Source: Leucosporidium creatinivorum | Lineage: Eukaryota; Basidiomycota; Microbotryomycetes; Leucosporidiales; Leucosporidiaceae | Assembly (NCBI GenBank): GCA_001600635.1 | Contig: BCKL01000006.1 | Location: 62,001-126,000, forward strand | Direction of reading: 5' to 3' | Length of the DNA stretch: 64,000 bases | Shown here: positions 43,940 to 55,378 of the stretch, piece by piece | How the letters are laid out: each line of letters starts with the position of its first letter | Numbering within the stretch: the stretch's first letter is position 1 | Translations under genes and position numbers: made by a program | Notes under the pieces: generated by a model | Database searches by the model: none | Seen by the model: the letters and a program-made list of their open reading frames with translations, nothing else | What the model was told of the DNA's origin: nothing

Positions 43940-44320
43940 GGCGGGGTTGTAGCGAGCCGAAGTTGGAGAACGAGGAAAAGAAACAAAGTGCGGAGGCCGG
44001 AGATGTTCGCGCTGTTGGAGAGTAGCGAGAAGGTTGCATAGATGCCTTTCCAGAGAAGTCACGCTGTTCAACTGCACCTCGGCCCCTGCTCCCTCGCTCT
44101 TAGAGCTCGGCGCTGCCCCTTTCCACTTCGCTTCGCATCTTCGCCGAGCTTACTGAAACGGCTGCAGCACAGCATCAGGCTGGGCTGCGCAGACTGCCAC
44201 CTGAATCGGAGTCTACCGCAGGATGTTTCGAGGCTGATTGCATAGAGCGGAGACACCTCAGCAGAGTTCAACCTTCGAAAGCGCGCCGAACCGTCTCCTT
44301 GCTGTCCGCTTCGTCGGGCG
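43940..44320. promoter_or_regulatory. Divergent promoter, permease and ALG14
   Basis: 381 bp between outward-facing starts. No distinct motif recognised. Confidence 0.4.
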
Positions 44321-45257
44321 ATGATTGTCTTTCTGCTTGTTCTGCTGAGCTGGCTGGTTCTAGCAGTCACTCTCTTCAGTCTGCGATTGCTCCTCGTCAT
44401 CCACCGCACCCATGCTCGCTCTTCACCCCCACCTCGCCGTCAGCACGATACTCCTGCTTCTCTCGCTGTCTTTCTCGGCTCTGGTGAGTTCTGAGCGTCC
44501 AGCCTATTCACGAAAGTAAGCTGACGTATCATTACACTCACAGGCGGTCACACAGCAGAAATGATGCGTCTGATCAGCGGGCTCGACTGGCAGCGCTACT
44601 CGAAGCGCGTGTGGATCATCTCCTCGGGCGACCAGCTAAGTGAGAGCAAGGCGCTGGCTCTTGAGAAGCAAATTGGAAGCGGATCTGTACGCTCCTGCTC
44701 TCCCACCTCTCCCCGAACTCGCTGACACGCGCTCTCGGACAGTTCACCCTCCTTCGGATCCCTCGCGCTCGCCGAGTACATCAATCTTACCTCACCTCAC
44801 CGTTCACGACACTTTACTCCCTCGCCTTCTGCCTGTGGCACATCTCAATCGCTACTCTGCTTGTCGAAGCTGGCCTGGACGGCCGACGTGTCTTCGCCGA
44901 CCTTATCCTTCTCAATGGACCGGGCAGCTGTGTACCGATTGCTGTCTCGGCTTTCCTACCACGAGTGGGCTCTCTCATGTTTTCCTCCACGCCCCGCGGC
45001 TTGTCACTGACATCCCTCCTCTCAACGCCGATGTCCGACAGCTGCTCGCTCTCCCCTCCCCCTCCCTAATCTACATCGAGTCTCTCGCCCGCACTCGTCG
45101 TCTCTCCGTCTCCGCCAAGCTCGTCCGGCCGATAGTGGACCGCTTCTTCGTGCAGTGGGAGACGCTGAGGGATGCGTTGAGGGATGGAGATGCGAAGAGG
45201 AGGGCCGGGGCTTGGAGGTTGAAGGCTGAGGTGGAGTGGGAGGGGTGGTTGGTGTGA
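44321..45257 (+). CDS. ALG14: Alg14, membrane anchor of UDP-GlcNAc transferase
   Basis: Four exons. The N-terminal membrane helix is MIVFLLVLLSWLVLAVTLFS. The first intron splits the signature FLGSGGHTAEMMRLI. Then come YSKRVWIISSGDQLSESKAL, a segment with FTLLRIPRARRVHQSY, and DLILLNGPGSCVPIAVSAFL. The last exon gives LIYIESLARTRRLSVSAKLV and VDRFFVQWETL. Alg14 recruits the catalytic subunit Alg13 to the ER membrane; together they add the second GlcNAc to dolichol-linked oligosaccharide for N-glycosylation. All Alg14 hallmarks (GSGGHTAE, NGPG, YIES, DxFFVQW) are present. The C-terminal tail is longer than in yeast. Confidence 0.95.
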
Positions 45258-45690
45258 GGTGGTGAGGCACAGGAATGGTGAGGTGAAGGATCGAGCTCTG
45301 AGCGTGACGAAAGCTGAACTTACCAGCGCTGCAGAGCACTTCGCCGCAGGGGTCAGCGGACTCGGCGCAGCGTTCGCCACCCTCAGCCATGCCCGCTCGT
45401 CGAGCCTACTCAACTCTGTATACCTCTCGAGCCCCTCCGCATCCGAGCAGCTTGACGAGCTGTCTCCCTCCTCCCCCTCTCGCCCTCTCGAGTCGTGTTC
45501 GGATGAACAGCACAAAGGCATTGCGCGCCGGGCTGAATCTGCCGGCAGTGTAAAGCTGGTAGAAAGGAGTAAAGAGATAGCAACAATGGAAAAGTACTAC
45601 TGAGGTTGCGGGCGGGGAAATGTAACATAGTGCACAGAAGAACGAAACGAGAACCTCAATCGCCGAATCGAGTCGCGAGCCTCCTCCTCG
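45258..45690. other. Convergent intergenic
   Basis: 433 bp between the ends of ALG14 and the bHLH gene. No feature supported. Confidence 0.4.
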
Positions 45691-47429
45691 CTAGGCCTCC
45701 AACCCCGCCTCCCTGAGGGCCATCTCGACCCTCTCGACCTCCTGCTCCAACCCCTCGTTCCCCCTGTCCAGCCAAAGGATATACTCCGCCGCCTTATTCA
45801 ACACCACACTCTTACTTGCCCCCGCGCCGACCTCGCCCTTCCTGCCCCTCCCTCTCCCCGTTCCCTTCCCCTTCTTCTTCTTCCCCGTCCCACTCACATC
45901 ATCCTCCGCCTCGGGAGGGGCGACTACGATCCCCGAAGCGAGCTCCCCTGCACTGAGGATGTCGACGAGGTCCTTGAAGCCGTTACGGATGGCGTTGCGA
46001 CGTTTTTGTTCCGATTGGATGTGGTTGGAGCGTTTTTGGGTTTCGGTGAGAGGGGCCTTGCGGTCGGATGGAGGAGAGGCGGTGGGGTCGAAGGAGGGGG
46101 AGCGGCGTTGGGTGGTGGAGGCGCGAGGTTTCGGGACGGCGGCGGGACGAGCTGTGCTGGCGCCGATGGAGCCGCGACGGGCTGCTGGAGCGCGGGAGGT
46201 ACGGCGACGAGTGGTGGCGGTGGAAGAAGGTGGGCCCATCGAGGTGGTCGTCTCTTCCCCTGTCTCGGCCATCTCGACATCCCCATCCTCGGCGATCGTC
46301 TCCTCGCCGTCCTGCTCCTCCTTCTGCACCCGAGCCTTCTTACTCCCTCGTCCGCTGGTAGCTTGCTGAGCATTGGCTCGAGTCCTCCTCCCTCGACCGA
46401 GCGGCGCCTTGCTCCCCTCCTGAAAGTCGGGATCTCCTTCCGTGTCGTCCTCGGCTTCCTCCTCATCCGAGGGCTCGTCCTCGAACGGCTCCAGCGGCAG
46501 CGGCTCCCGCGGTTCAGGGGGGATGATAGGCTTGACGTCCACCTCCCTCGTACTCTGGCTCCACCCTCCAACCTCCCGCCTGCCCGTCGGTACGCCCAAG
46601 CTCAGCCCTCCAACCTCGGCGCCCAAGCGTTCCCTCTCTCTGCTCTCCTCTTTCGGCATGATCGCCGGCGGAGGGGAAGGGATCCCTGGTGGTAATACCG
46701 GGTTGAAGAGGAAGTTGGGATCCACATCGAGGGTGTTGAGGAAGGAGGAGAAGAGGGCCGATTCGGAGGGGTCGAAGAGGCTCCCTCCCTGCGTCGGTAC
46801 CGGGGCAGGAGGAGGTGCAGCGGGGGTAGCTTGAGAGACGAAAGGGAATGGATTGGGCGAGTCGGTTCGGGGTGCGGGTGATTGGGCGTGAGGGTAGGCG
46901 GGAGAAAAGGAGGAGGGGGAGAAGGGGTCGCCTGAGGCTGCTGGAGGGCCGGCGAGGGCAGACGAGGAAAAGAGACCTTCGAAATCGAATGGTGATGGAA
47001 ATTCAAAGTCTGTAAGACGGTAGCCAGGCGAGTCAGCGACTTGCATGGCAAAGGCGCTGGCTGAGGTGCGTCGCGGGAAAGCTCAGGTGGCAGCGCAAGG
47101 TGCTGAGAGCCAGGGAAAGCTTTGTAGAGAAGACCGAGCACTCGGTAACAAAGCTCGGCCTCGCTCCCTCGTTACAAATAGTCCTCGTGCAAGTCTCCGT
47201 CGCGCCGGCTCCAACATGCCCGAGCGCCATCTCGTCTGAGATGTCCATCGAATGACATGCAAGCAGCTGTTGGATGTAGCTGAGAGCTGTACGTACCTTC
47301 GTAGGCCCCTGGCTGGTCTGGTAAAGCTCCGCTGCTCGAGGTCGAGCTGAACATGTTGAAGCTGATGGAGCCTCCGCCAGCAGCGTTCGACTGATCGTGG
47401 TAGCGCTCTTCGGACGAGTCGCTGTCCAT
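45691..47429 (-). CDS. bHLH transcription factor
   Basis: Two exons encode about 485 residues. The first has an acidic start (MDSDSSEERYHDQSNAAGGG). The second starts DFEFPSPFDFEGLFSSS and has Pro/Ser-rich and acidic regions typical of activation domains. The C-terminal bHLH has basic region KRSNHIQSEQKRRNAIRNGF, helix 1 KDLVDIL, a loop of about 55 residues rich in Lys/Gly (longer than usual), and helix 2 SKSVVLNKAAEYILWL followed by a zipper-like EGLEQEVERVEMAL. The H-E-R residues (NHIQSEQKRR) predict E-box binding. Target genes are unknown; an INO2/INO4-like or Mlx-like role is possible but not shown. The gene is divergent from the DCAF11-type gene with 97 bp between the starts. Confidence 0.85.
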
Positions 47430-47526
47430 CCTAAGCGAAAACGCGAGTCGAAACGAAGAGACGAGGTGATAGCGCAGAAGGGAAACCCCGACTCGCCGAC
47501 GAGTTGCGCTCTCTCCCTCCAGCCTA
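47430..47526. promoter_or_regulatory. Compact divergent promoter, bHLH and DCAF11-type genes
   Basis: 97 bp shared upstream region. Ends in a TCTCCCTCCAGCCTA leader before the right ATG. Confidence 0.45.
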
Positions 47527-50302
47527 ATGACTTCGATTCCTGGCGCCTTCTTCTCCGACAGCGACGACGAGCAGCCTTACGAGGATGGATTACCAGGAGG
47601 ATTAACACCTACGGGCAGCGACCTCATCGAGACTGATCCTGATGATGAGGACTTCGCTTTCGCACCCGAGAGCGACATCGCCTTCTCGGACGGCGACGAC
47701 GACGAGGACGACTTGGAGATGGCCGACGACGACGGAGCAGAGCCTACAGAAGCTGATACTGCTGCTGAACCTCGCGGCACTCTCAGCATTGGCGTCGATC
47801 GTGAGAACCCAGCGCTCTCCACTCCGACCTCCACTCTCGCTCACTAAGCTCTCTCGCTACAGCGGTCACAACGGGGCTGATGCTCGTGGATGCCACCGGC
47901 GTATCGCGTCCTCTGCGCGATGAAGACCTCGCTGGATCGTCTCTCAATCTCGCGCAGCTAAGGAGGATGGTACTGAACCGGCTCGGGTTGCTGGGTGGGG
48001 GAGCAGCTGGCCGCCGAAGACGTGCCGAGGTCAACGACGATGATGAAGAGGAGGAAGAGGGCAGCGATGACGAAGAAGAGGAATCGTATTGGGGTGTTTC
48101 AAGGAAGAAGCCGAAGCAGTGGTATGACCTCCCGACCGAGCCGAACGAGGTGGAGTGCGATTGGCCAGGGGCGGCGAGTTTGGTCCTGTAAGTCGTTGCT
48201 TTGTGGGCCACCAGATACGAACTAATGCCTCACTTCATTCGAACAGTCACCGAAGTCCTACATTGCAAAGGAGCGCAAGTTCACCGACTACTCGGCCAGC
48301 TTCCCCTCTGTCCTGCGCGAGAGGGAGCTCAACATCTTACGCTCTCCCAAATCTCAGCTCGGTCATGTGAGTCCTCTCGACCTTCTTTTGTTCGATGTCT
48401 CGCTGGCTCGAGGCCGCTCGTTGCCTGGCAAAGCAGCTCGCTGACCTCGGCGATTCCCTCACAGCTCGCAATCCCCAACACCCCTGGAGTCGAGGTCGCC
48501 CAGCATCAGAGCAAAGTCTACTCGGGTCAATACAGTGCAGATGGCAACTTCTTGTACATTTCTCTCCTCTCCCGTGACGCTTCGGAGCTGACCTCCTTGC
48601 CCTCTTGGCTCTCTCCCTTCTCCTCATCTCCTCAACTCCACCACACAACAGCTACGCCGCCTCCCAAGCCATGCGAGTCTACATCTACGACACTCGCAAC
48701 GCCCCTCGTACCGGCGATAAGTCCGTCCTCGACGCTCCCACCCCCGCTCGAGGCAACTCGATGTACAGCACACCATGGCAGCAGCGTACCAGCATGAAGA
48801 CGATCAAGGTCGTCAAGGCCAACCGAGCGCTCTGCCAGTGGACTATCACCGATGCGACGCTGTCGGCGGACAATCAGTTCCTTTGCTACTCGTGAGTCTC
48901 TCGGCGATGCTTCGGCGCAACCTCGTCGCGCTCAGGCAGCGAGGGGATGTCGCAGCTCGGGATCGCGCAATACTGACCGCTCTTCTTCCGCAGTTCCATC
49001 ACACCATACCTCCATCTCGTCAAGACGGGCACCGAGAGCGGAGCCTGGGAGAGCGGAGACGACGACCAAACGGTTCTCGACATCACCAACGGTCGCGGCT
49101 CCATGTCCCGCTTCGGCGTAAGTTTAAGCGCACTCGCGTCCTCCATTCTGTCTTTACCATCGACACCAACTGGAGCTCGGCTGACCTCCCCTTCGCTCAT
49201 CAGGTCTGGTCCGTCCGCTTCTCCAACGATGCCAAAGAGCTCGTCGCCGGCGCCAACGACGGCCAAATGTTTGTCTACGACCTCGAATCGCAACGCACGA
49301 TCCTGCGCGTCGACGCCCACACGGACGACGTCAACGCCGTCGCTTTCGCCGATTCCTCCTCTTCGAACCTCCTCCTCTCAGGCTCGGACGACTCGTTCAT
49401 CAAGGTTTGGGATCGGAGGTCGCTCTCCGGGCAGAGAGCTTCGGGCACGTTGGTGGGACATACGGAGGGGATTACGTTCGTTGAGCCGAAGGGGGATGGC
49501 AGGTATTGCCTGAGCAATGGGAAGGATCAGGCGACCAAGTTGTGGGATTTGAGAATGATGGTATCGAATGAGGAGTTTGATAAGAAGAGGTTGAACAGGT
49601 TGGACTTTGGCATTCGTGAGTTGTCGTCTCTTCCTCTTGCTATTGAAGACGAAGCTGACTCTTGACTTCCTCCTCGCAGCCGGCTGGGACTACCGCCAAT
49701 CGTTCTACTCGAAGCCACGTACATCACTTTAATCCCGCAGATGTCGGTAGAACCCTCGCTAACCCACCCTTGGTCCAACAGGCTACCTCGAGCACCCTCA
49801 CGACGTCTCGGTCATGACCTACCGCGGCCATGCCGTCCTCCGCACCCTCATTCGCTGCCACTTCTCGCCCGCCGCTACAACCGACCAGCGCTACGTCTAC
49901 TCGGGCAGCTCGGACGGCAAGATCCATGTGCGTTGGACTGGCTCGGCTCCGCTTCGTCTCTCGGCGCTGACCTGTCCTTTCTCCATTCACAAACAACAGA
50001 TCTGGTCCCTCGACGGCCAAGTCGTTCAAACCCTCGACCGACGCTACACCCACCCTCTCCTCTCCCGCTCCAGTGGGGACTACAACGACCCCTCCTCCCC
50101 TCACCTGCGCTCTACCACCGGCCCTCCTTCTCGGGGCTACAGCCGTACAGTCCGAGACGTCGCTTGGCACCCTTACAGGCCGGAGATCATGTCGACCAGT
50201 TGGGGAGAGGATGGGGATTCGGGCAGCTTGGCGTTGCATGAGTGGAACGAGAGAGGGTGGGAGAGGAGGGGGGAGGGAGTGCTTGGTGCGGAGGCGGCGT
50301 GA
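47527..50302 (+). CDS. DCAF11/WDR23-type WD40 protein, CRL4 substrate receptor
   Basis: About ten exons. The N-terminus is very acidic (DDEDFAFAPESDIAFSDGDD). Then come LRRMVLNRLGLLG and a second acidic stretch. WD40 repeats follow, including VYSGQYSADGNFLY, VWSVRFSNDAKELVAGANDG, VNAVAFADSS with LLLSGSDDSFIKVWDRRSLS, and GDGRYCLSNGKDQATKLWDL. The diagnostic DCAF11 segment is GYLEHPHDVSVMTYRGHAVL then TLIRCHFSPA and YVYSGSSDGKIHIWSL. The C-terminus has VRDVAWHPYRPEIMSTSW. In animals DCAF11/WDR23 is the DDB1-CUL4 receptor that degrades NRF2/SKN-1; plants have the LEC14B relative. A ubiquitin-ligase role here rests on the family. No truncation seen. Confidence 0.88.
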
Positions 50303-50588
50303 GGTGTAGATAGTTTGTGAGACGCAGCTGTTCTTGTTCTTGTACTATACACCGCTTCTGGTAGGTTACTAAGCTGGAGAAGGGTCTGCGATCAAAGAGC
50401 TGAGGGAGGCGAACGCCGAGCGTGGAGCGTCGAGTGAGGTGAGGCGAGTTGCTCGCTGAGCGAGTGACGTGGCCGCTATGCAGAGTTCGTACTAGCAGCA
50501 GCTCCTTGCTCTATCTGTCGACGCCGCTTCATGTCGACTCCAGGAAAAGCAAAGCAAGCTCATTTCATCATCGCCGAGCAACCGTCCT
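50303..50588. other. Convergent intergenic
   Basis: 286 bp, nothing recognised. Confidence 0.35.
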
Positions 50589-51950
50589 TCAGCTTCTCAA
50601 GCTACGAGCGTACTCCGCCTCGGCTTCGTACTCGGCTTCAATCTGCAGAGCTTCCACCACTCGTCCGTTGACTATGACCCCCGCCTTCTGCCCAGAACGA
50701 ACGACCTGCTCGGCTCCGTGACGCGGCAACCACCTGCGCCATTCCGCAACCTCCCAATCGAGGTAGACGCCATTTTCCGACGACGTACAGAGTACATCAC
50801 CGGCATCTTCTTTGATTCGGGTCCCGCGCTTGGTCTCCTCGACGATGTCGAGCGTCAGCGTTTTGAGCGAGGAGAGGCGAGACGATCCTTCGAGTAGGCC
50901 GAGCAGCTGTTCTGTAGTGGCGGGAGCATAAGGTCCGAAGGTGAGGTGGGTGAGAGGGAGAGGATCGCGAAGGACGCGGTCGAACAGCGAATGGCCGAAA
51001 GTGCCTGCGGTGAGGTCTACGAGACTCACGAAAGAGAGAAGGTCGTCGTCTACAGGCTCGCCCGCGCCCGCGCTGTAGCTGTAGAGTGCGAGCCCGTCCA
51101 ACGCTCCGGGATCGGCTAATCGTCCAAGCAAAGGCCGAAACGAAGCGGTGGGACATCGCGTCCGCAGAGTGAGGCTTCGTGGAGAAGGTGAGATGTCGAG
51201 AATATTGGGGCGAGGACATGGCTGAGAGGGCCTACGACGTGCAGGCAGGGGATGGAACGGGTGTAGTCGTCGGAGTCGCCGTCGGACAACGAGTCGGAGT
51301 CAGAGCTGCCTTCAGAAGCGTCGTCGTGAGTGTCGCTTTGCTCCCATCCAACGCCGCTGTGATCCTCCTCGTCCTCGGTGTCGGACGAGGAGTCCTCTGC
51401 AGCCTCATAAATGCTGGAACTCTTGCGGTTGATCTCCAAGTAGAAGCCGAGAAGCGAAGGGTAATGATGAAGAGGGTAGTGGGCGGGATCGAAGGGGTTC
51501 GGCCAGCGTGGGAAGGTCGCTTCGAGGTCAAGCCATTCGAGAGAGGGAAAGCAGCTCTCCGTTAATTCGGGCGAGAGTACGAGCTCAGCGATACGACTCG
51601 TTCTTGCGATCTGGAGAGTGTTAAGGCGCTCGAGGCTGCGGAAGTAGGGCACGAGTCGGACGTTGCTCGGCGAGTCCTCCTCGTCGTCTTTCGAGAGCTC
51701 CTTGTAGTCATAGTCGGAGGGTGGGGCGCCAAAGGTAATCGACAGATGCTCGATGAAGTCCCCCAGCTCGGCAGCGCCCACGACGAGCAGTTCGAGTTGG
51801 CGCCAGCTCTTGATGTGGACCTTCTTGAGCTGGTTCTGGCGGGTGTAGGGGAGCAGCGAACGATTGATGGCTCCGACCATCTGCTTGTCCTCGTTGAGCT
51901 CGTGTACGTAGTCGAAGATGGTAGCGAGCGTCTCGCGAGGAAGGGTCGAG
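50589..51950 (-). CDS. Diverged F-box-like/LRR protein (copy 6)
   Basis: The frame reads LSTLPRETLATIFDYVHELN at the N-terminus, an F-box-like motif, then MVGAINRSLLPYTRQNQLKK and an LRR-like body (SLERLNTLQIARTSRIAEL, FPSLEWLDLEATFPRW, SLLGFYLEINRKSSS). It contains a very acidic insert (SDTEDEEDHSG). Two points are unresolved. No ATG is in frame upstream of the F-box-like segment, so an upstream exon or a start at 51880 must be assumed. Around 51.2 kb the frame changes between FSTSHLLHEAS and LTLRTRCPTASFRPLLGRLA without a clear intron. The C-terminus (HLTFGPYAPATTEQLLGLLE ... AEYARSLRS) lacks the RDERRFFT motif, so this is a distant member or a separate F-box gene. Confidence 0.55.
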
Positions 51951-52000
51951 AGATGATCACGCTCGAGCAGCGGCGTAGACTGCAGGGCGGGAGGCCATGA

Positions 52001-52308
52001 TTCTCCTACAGCTTTCCCCTAGCGATGTCGAAGCGAGAATCGAGGTGATGGTTCGAGGTCAAAGGAGGTCAAGAAGCGATTCGGGACGTGTCGAGCCCAA
52101 GACGAGCCGCTCGGGGCTTGGACTCCGACGTCCACCTTCGCATTCGTCGGCCAGCAGTCTATCGTCGAGCAGGGCTTCCGTAAAGCTTCTCCCTCTCCCT
52201 CTCTTCCCCTCTCCTCTCGCCTGTAGGCCAGCAGAGCGCCCAGTGAGCTAGCCCGCGCACGCGTTCCATCCGCCTCCCTCGCTGACCTCGTGTTCTTCCT
52301 ACTGTACA
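52001..52308. promoter_or_regulatory. Upstream region between the F-box-like gene and SEC63
   Basis: 308 bp. It may hold the missing first exon of the F-box-like gene (minus strand) and the promoter of SEC63. An intron-like end (GCTGACCTCG ... CTGTACAG) lies just before the SEC63 ATG. Confidence 0.4.
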
Positions 52309-55036
52309 GTGGCCGGCTACACCTACGACTCGACGGGACAGGTAAGCGTGTTCTGTAGCTCTCCCGCCTCCAACACACAGCTGACCAGCCTCCCTTGCAG
52401 TCCTACTTCTTCGCCCTCACCATCCTCCTCTGCTTCCTCCTTCCATTCACCTACAGCACCCTTCGCGGCGGCTCGGAGCGCTCAGCAGCTCGTGTACCAT
52501 ACCCTTGCGTCGGCTGGAACCAGAAGAGCGATGAAGTGAAGAAGAGCAAGGCTGGAGGAGCCAAGGGCTTGCTGTCGTTCCGGTGCGTCGAGCTGCTAGC
52601 TGTCCTGAGAGCTGTAGGCTGACACTTGGAGCTATGCAGCTACATTCTTCTCGCTGTCGGCTGGGTCGCGTTCGCTGTCGTTGTCCAGAAAGCCAGCACC
52701 ATCGAGGGAGAGTCCGTCGCGTTCGACCCCTTCAAGATCCTGGGAGTGTCTACTGTAGGTCAAGCTGGGTGTTCTCATGCGACAGTAGAGACTAACATCC
52801 TCCATCTACTGCAGAGCGCCACCGAGAAGGAGATCAAGAAGCACTACCGCAAGATGTCGCTCAAGTTGTGAGTAGCGCCTGCTCGCGTCGAGGATCAGAC
52901 CGGAAGCCGACGTCTTGTGCATCCATTTAGCCACCCCGACAAGCTTGTTCTCGCCATCAACCAGACCAAGGAGGAGGCCGACAACATCTTCGTCGAGCTC
53001 ACCAAGGCGTACAAGTCGTGAGTCCTCCTGCGCCGAGCTGCTTTGCGCATCTGACCGCGATGCTGACCTCTCTCCTCAATCTCAGACTCACCGACGAGGT
53101 CAGCCGACACAACTTTGAGATGTTCGGTCACCCCGACGGCAAGCAAGAGTTCAGCCAGGGCATCGCTCTCCCGTCCTGGGTCATCGAATCGCACAACATC
53201 TGGTGGGTCATGGGTGCCTACGCCCTTGTCCTCGGTGTCATGCTTCCCTTCCTTGTCGTGAGTAGCTTTCTCGACGTCCCGAGCTTCTTGCGAAACCTTG
53301 CTGACCCGATCTCGGCGCTCGCAGGGTCGCTGGTGGTACTCGACTCGCGCTCTTACCAAGGATGGCGTCCTCAACACCACCGCCGCTACTTTCTTCCTCT
53401 TGCTCAAAGAGGAGACGACCTTCCCTCTCCTGCTCGACATCCTCGCCTCGGCCGACGAGTTCGCTATCGACCCCAAGCTGCTCAAGATTCGCAAGCAGCT
53501 CGGCAAGCCTGCTGTGGACGAGTATGCTCGCGTGACGAGCCTCGTTAGGGAGAGTGCTGATGGCAAGGAGGGATGGGAGGGATACGCTACGTGGGCGGCG
53601 CCTCAGAAGAGGGCGCGGGTCCTCATCGCCGCTCACATGCTCAGGATCCCCATCAAGGACTCGGTCCTTCTCGAGGGTGAGTTTGAATCTCTTCTCGGAG
53701 CGAATCAGATCGCTGACCTTCTTCCGTGCCGATAGAGAAACTCACTACCGTCACCATTGCCCTCCCCCTCTGCGCCGGCCTCACCTCCATCGCCCTCTCC
53801 CACAACTGGCTCTCGTCCCTCATCTCTATCCTTCACCTCCAGCAATTCCTCCTCCAAGCCGTTCACTCATCCTCCTCGCCTCTCCTCCAGCTCCCTCACG
53901 TCACCGACGACATCGTCAAGGCCGCACGCGCCATTGGCGTCGAGAACATTACCCAGTTCGGCAAGCTCGAGGCTGGGCAGGTCGAGAAGCTGCTGGTTGG
54001 ATGGACCGAGAAGAGGAAGAGGGATGTCTTTGAGGTCGCTAAGAACTGGCCCGTCACCTCGGTCATTGATGCCAAGTTCAAGGGTGAGTTTCGCCGTGCT
54101 CGGCCCACCGCTTCCGCATCGCTGACTCGCTGCTCGGACTGCAGTCGTCGGCGAGAAGATCGTCACCCCGGGCGCCATCGTCTCCTTCACCATCAAGCTT
54201 CGACTTACCCCTCCTGGCCAGGTCGGCCCTGCGCCCGAGGTTACCTCGGTCACTGTCGGCGAGCAGGAGAAGGAGGGCGAGGAGAGCAGCATCGAGGAGC
54301 TCATCGGCAGGAGGAAGGCAGGCGAGGACGGCGAAGAGCCAACACCTCTCGCTCACGCTCCTTACTTCCCCAAGGTGAGCTCTCCCCCTTGCTTCCATCA
54401 CTCGCGACTCGAGTGCTGACCTTCTCCGCACTCAAACAGAACCGGAAACCCACCTGGTCCATCTTCATTGGCGACCACAAGCTCAACCGCGTCTTTGTCG
54501 CCCCTCAGAAGTTCACCGACATGGGCTCCAAGCAGGTTCGCACGATTCGCATGTCGTTCCAGGCGCCTCCGGGTCCAGGGCTGTACACCTTCCAGGTGTA
54601 CGCTATGAGTGATGCTTTCGTCGGTACCGATGCGCAGAAAGATATGAGGGTGAGTCGTTGCTTTCAATAGTCGCCTGCCTTCCCCTCGCCTGCCGTCCCG
54701 CCTCCCCTCTCCTTTCTCGGCTTCACTTCTCCTCTCCATCGTCGCCTCTCTGCGGCCTCGCTTCGCTCCGACCCTTTCACTGAGCCTCGCTCACCTTTCT
54801 CGCTTCCACAGATGCAAGTTGAGCCCCCTTCGAACGGCGAGGAGCTAGTCGGCGAGGAAGACGACATCTCCGAGCCCGACGAGGACACCATCGCCGGCCA
54901 GATGGCGCTGATGAAGGGTCAATCCGTCCGTCGTGCACCGAGGGACGGCGAGGAGGAGGATAGCGAGGAGGAGTACACTAGCGGCACCGAGGAGAGTGAG
55001 AGCGAGTCCGAGACGAGCGATTCCGACAGCGATTGA
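52309..55036 (+). CDS. SEC63: Sec63, ER translocon J-domain protein
   Basis: About ten exons. The N-terminus MAGYTYDSTGQ leads into a membrane span (YFFALTILLCFLLPF). A second span follows (YILLAVGWVAFAVVV), then the lumenal J domain DPFKILGVST, KEIKKHYRKMSLKF and HPDK, with the HPD needed for Hsp70 stimulation intact at an exon junction. A third span is VMGAYALVLGVMLPFLV. The Brl domain includes PQKRARVLIAAHMLRIPI, VENITQFGKL, and WSIFIGDHKLNRVFVAPQKF. The C-terminus is strongly acidic (SGTEESESESETSDSDSD), the tail that contacts Sec62 in yeast. Sec63 recruits Kar2/BiP for post-translational import. Length and order are standard. Confidence 0.95.
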
Positions 55037-55378
55037 GGGAGGACCTTTGTGGTAGATGGGTCAAAAATGGACATACACTCCACCTTTTGCGCATTCTGCC
55101 AAGCTGCGTGGCTCGGGCTCTACTTCCCTACATCCTTGCTTCTTCTTTCTCCCTGACTTTGCTCGGCGACTGCGCTCTTACTCGACTTGAATTGCTACCA
55201 ACCACCGTGCTTCACTCTGGCTTATCTTGAAACCCGCATTTGATTCCCCGGCAATCCGCTCGATCGAGGCCCCCCTCCCACGGCCTCGGAGTGAAAAACC
55301 TCGAGTCGCGTCGCCGCCGCTGCTCTTTCGACTCGTCCTCCATCGTCAGCTCGCTCGACACAGCACCTATCGTCCAGG
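55037..55378. promoter_or_regulatory. Upstream region of right-arm permease
   Basis: 342 bp between the SEC63 stop and the permease ATG; the right arm of the inverted duplication begins within it. No motif recognised. Confidence 0.4.

Larger units (their letters stand above)
39230..44080 (+). repeat. Left arm of large inverted duplication (partner 55200-60775)
   Basis: The arm carries, outward to inward, a flank shared with 60240-60775, a YABBY/HMG-like gene and an amino-acid permease. Each has an inverted counterpart in the right arm. Within it, 39847-40276 is identical to the reverse complement of 59730-60159 (coordinate sum 100006), while flanking parts differ at many sites. 38986-39997 contains no gene that I can support. 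Confidence 0.85.
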
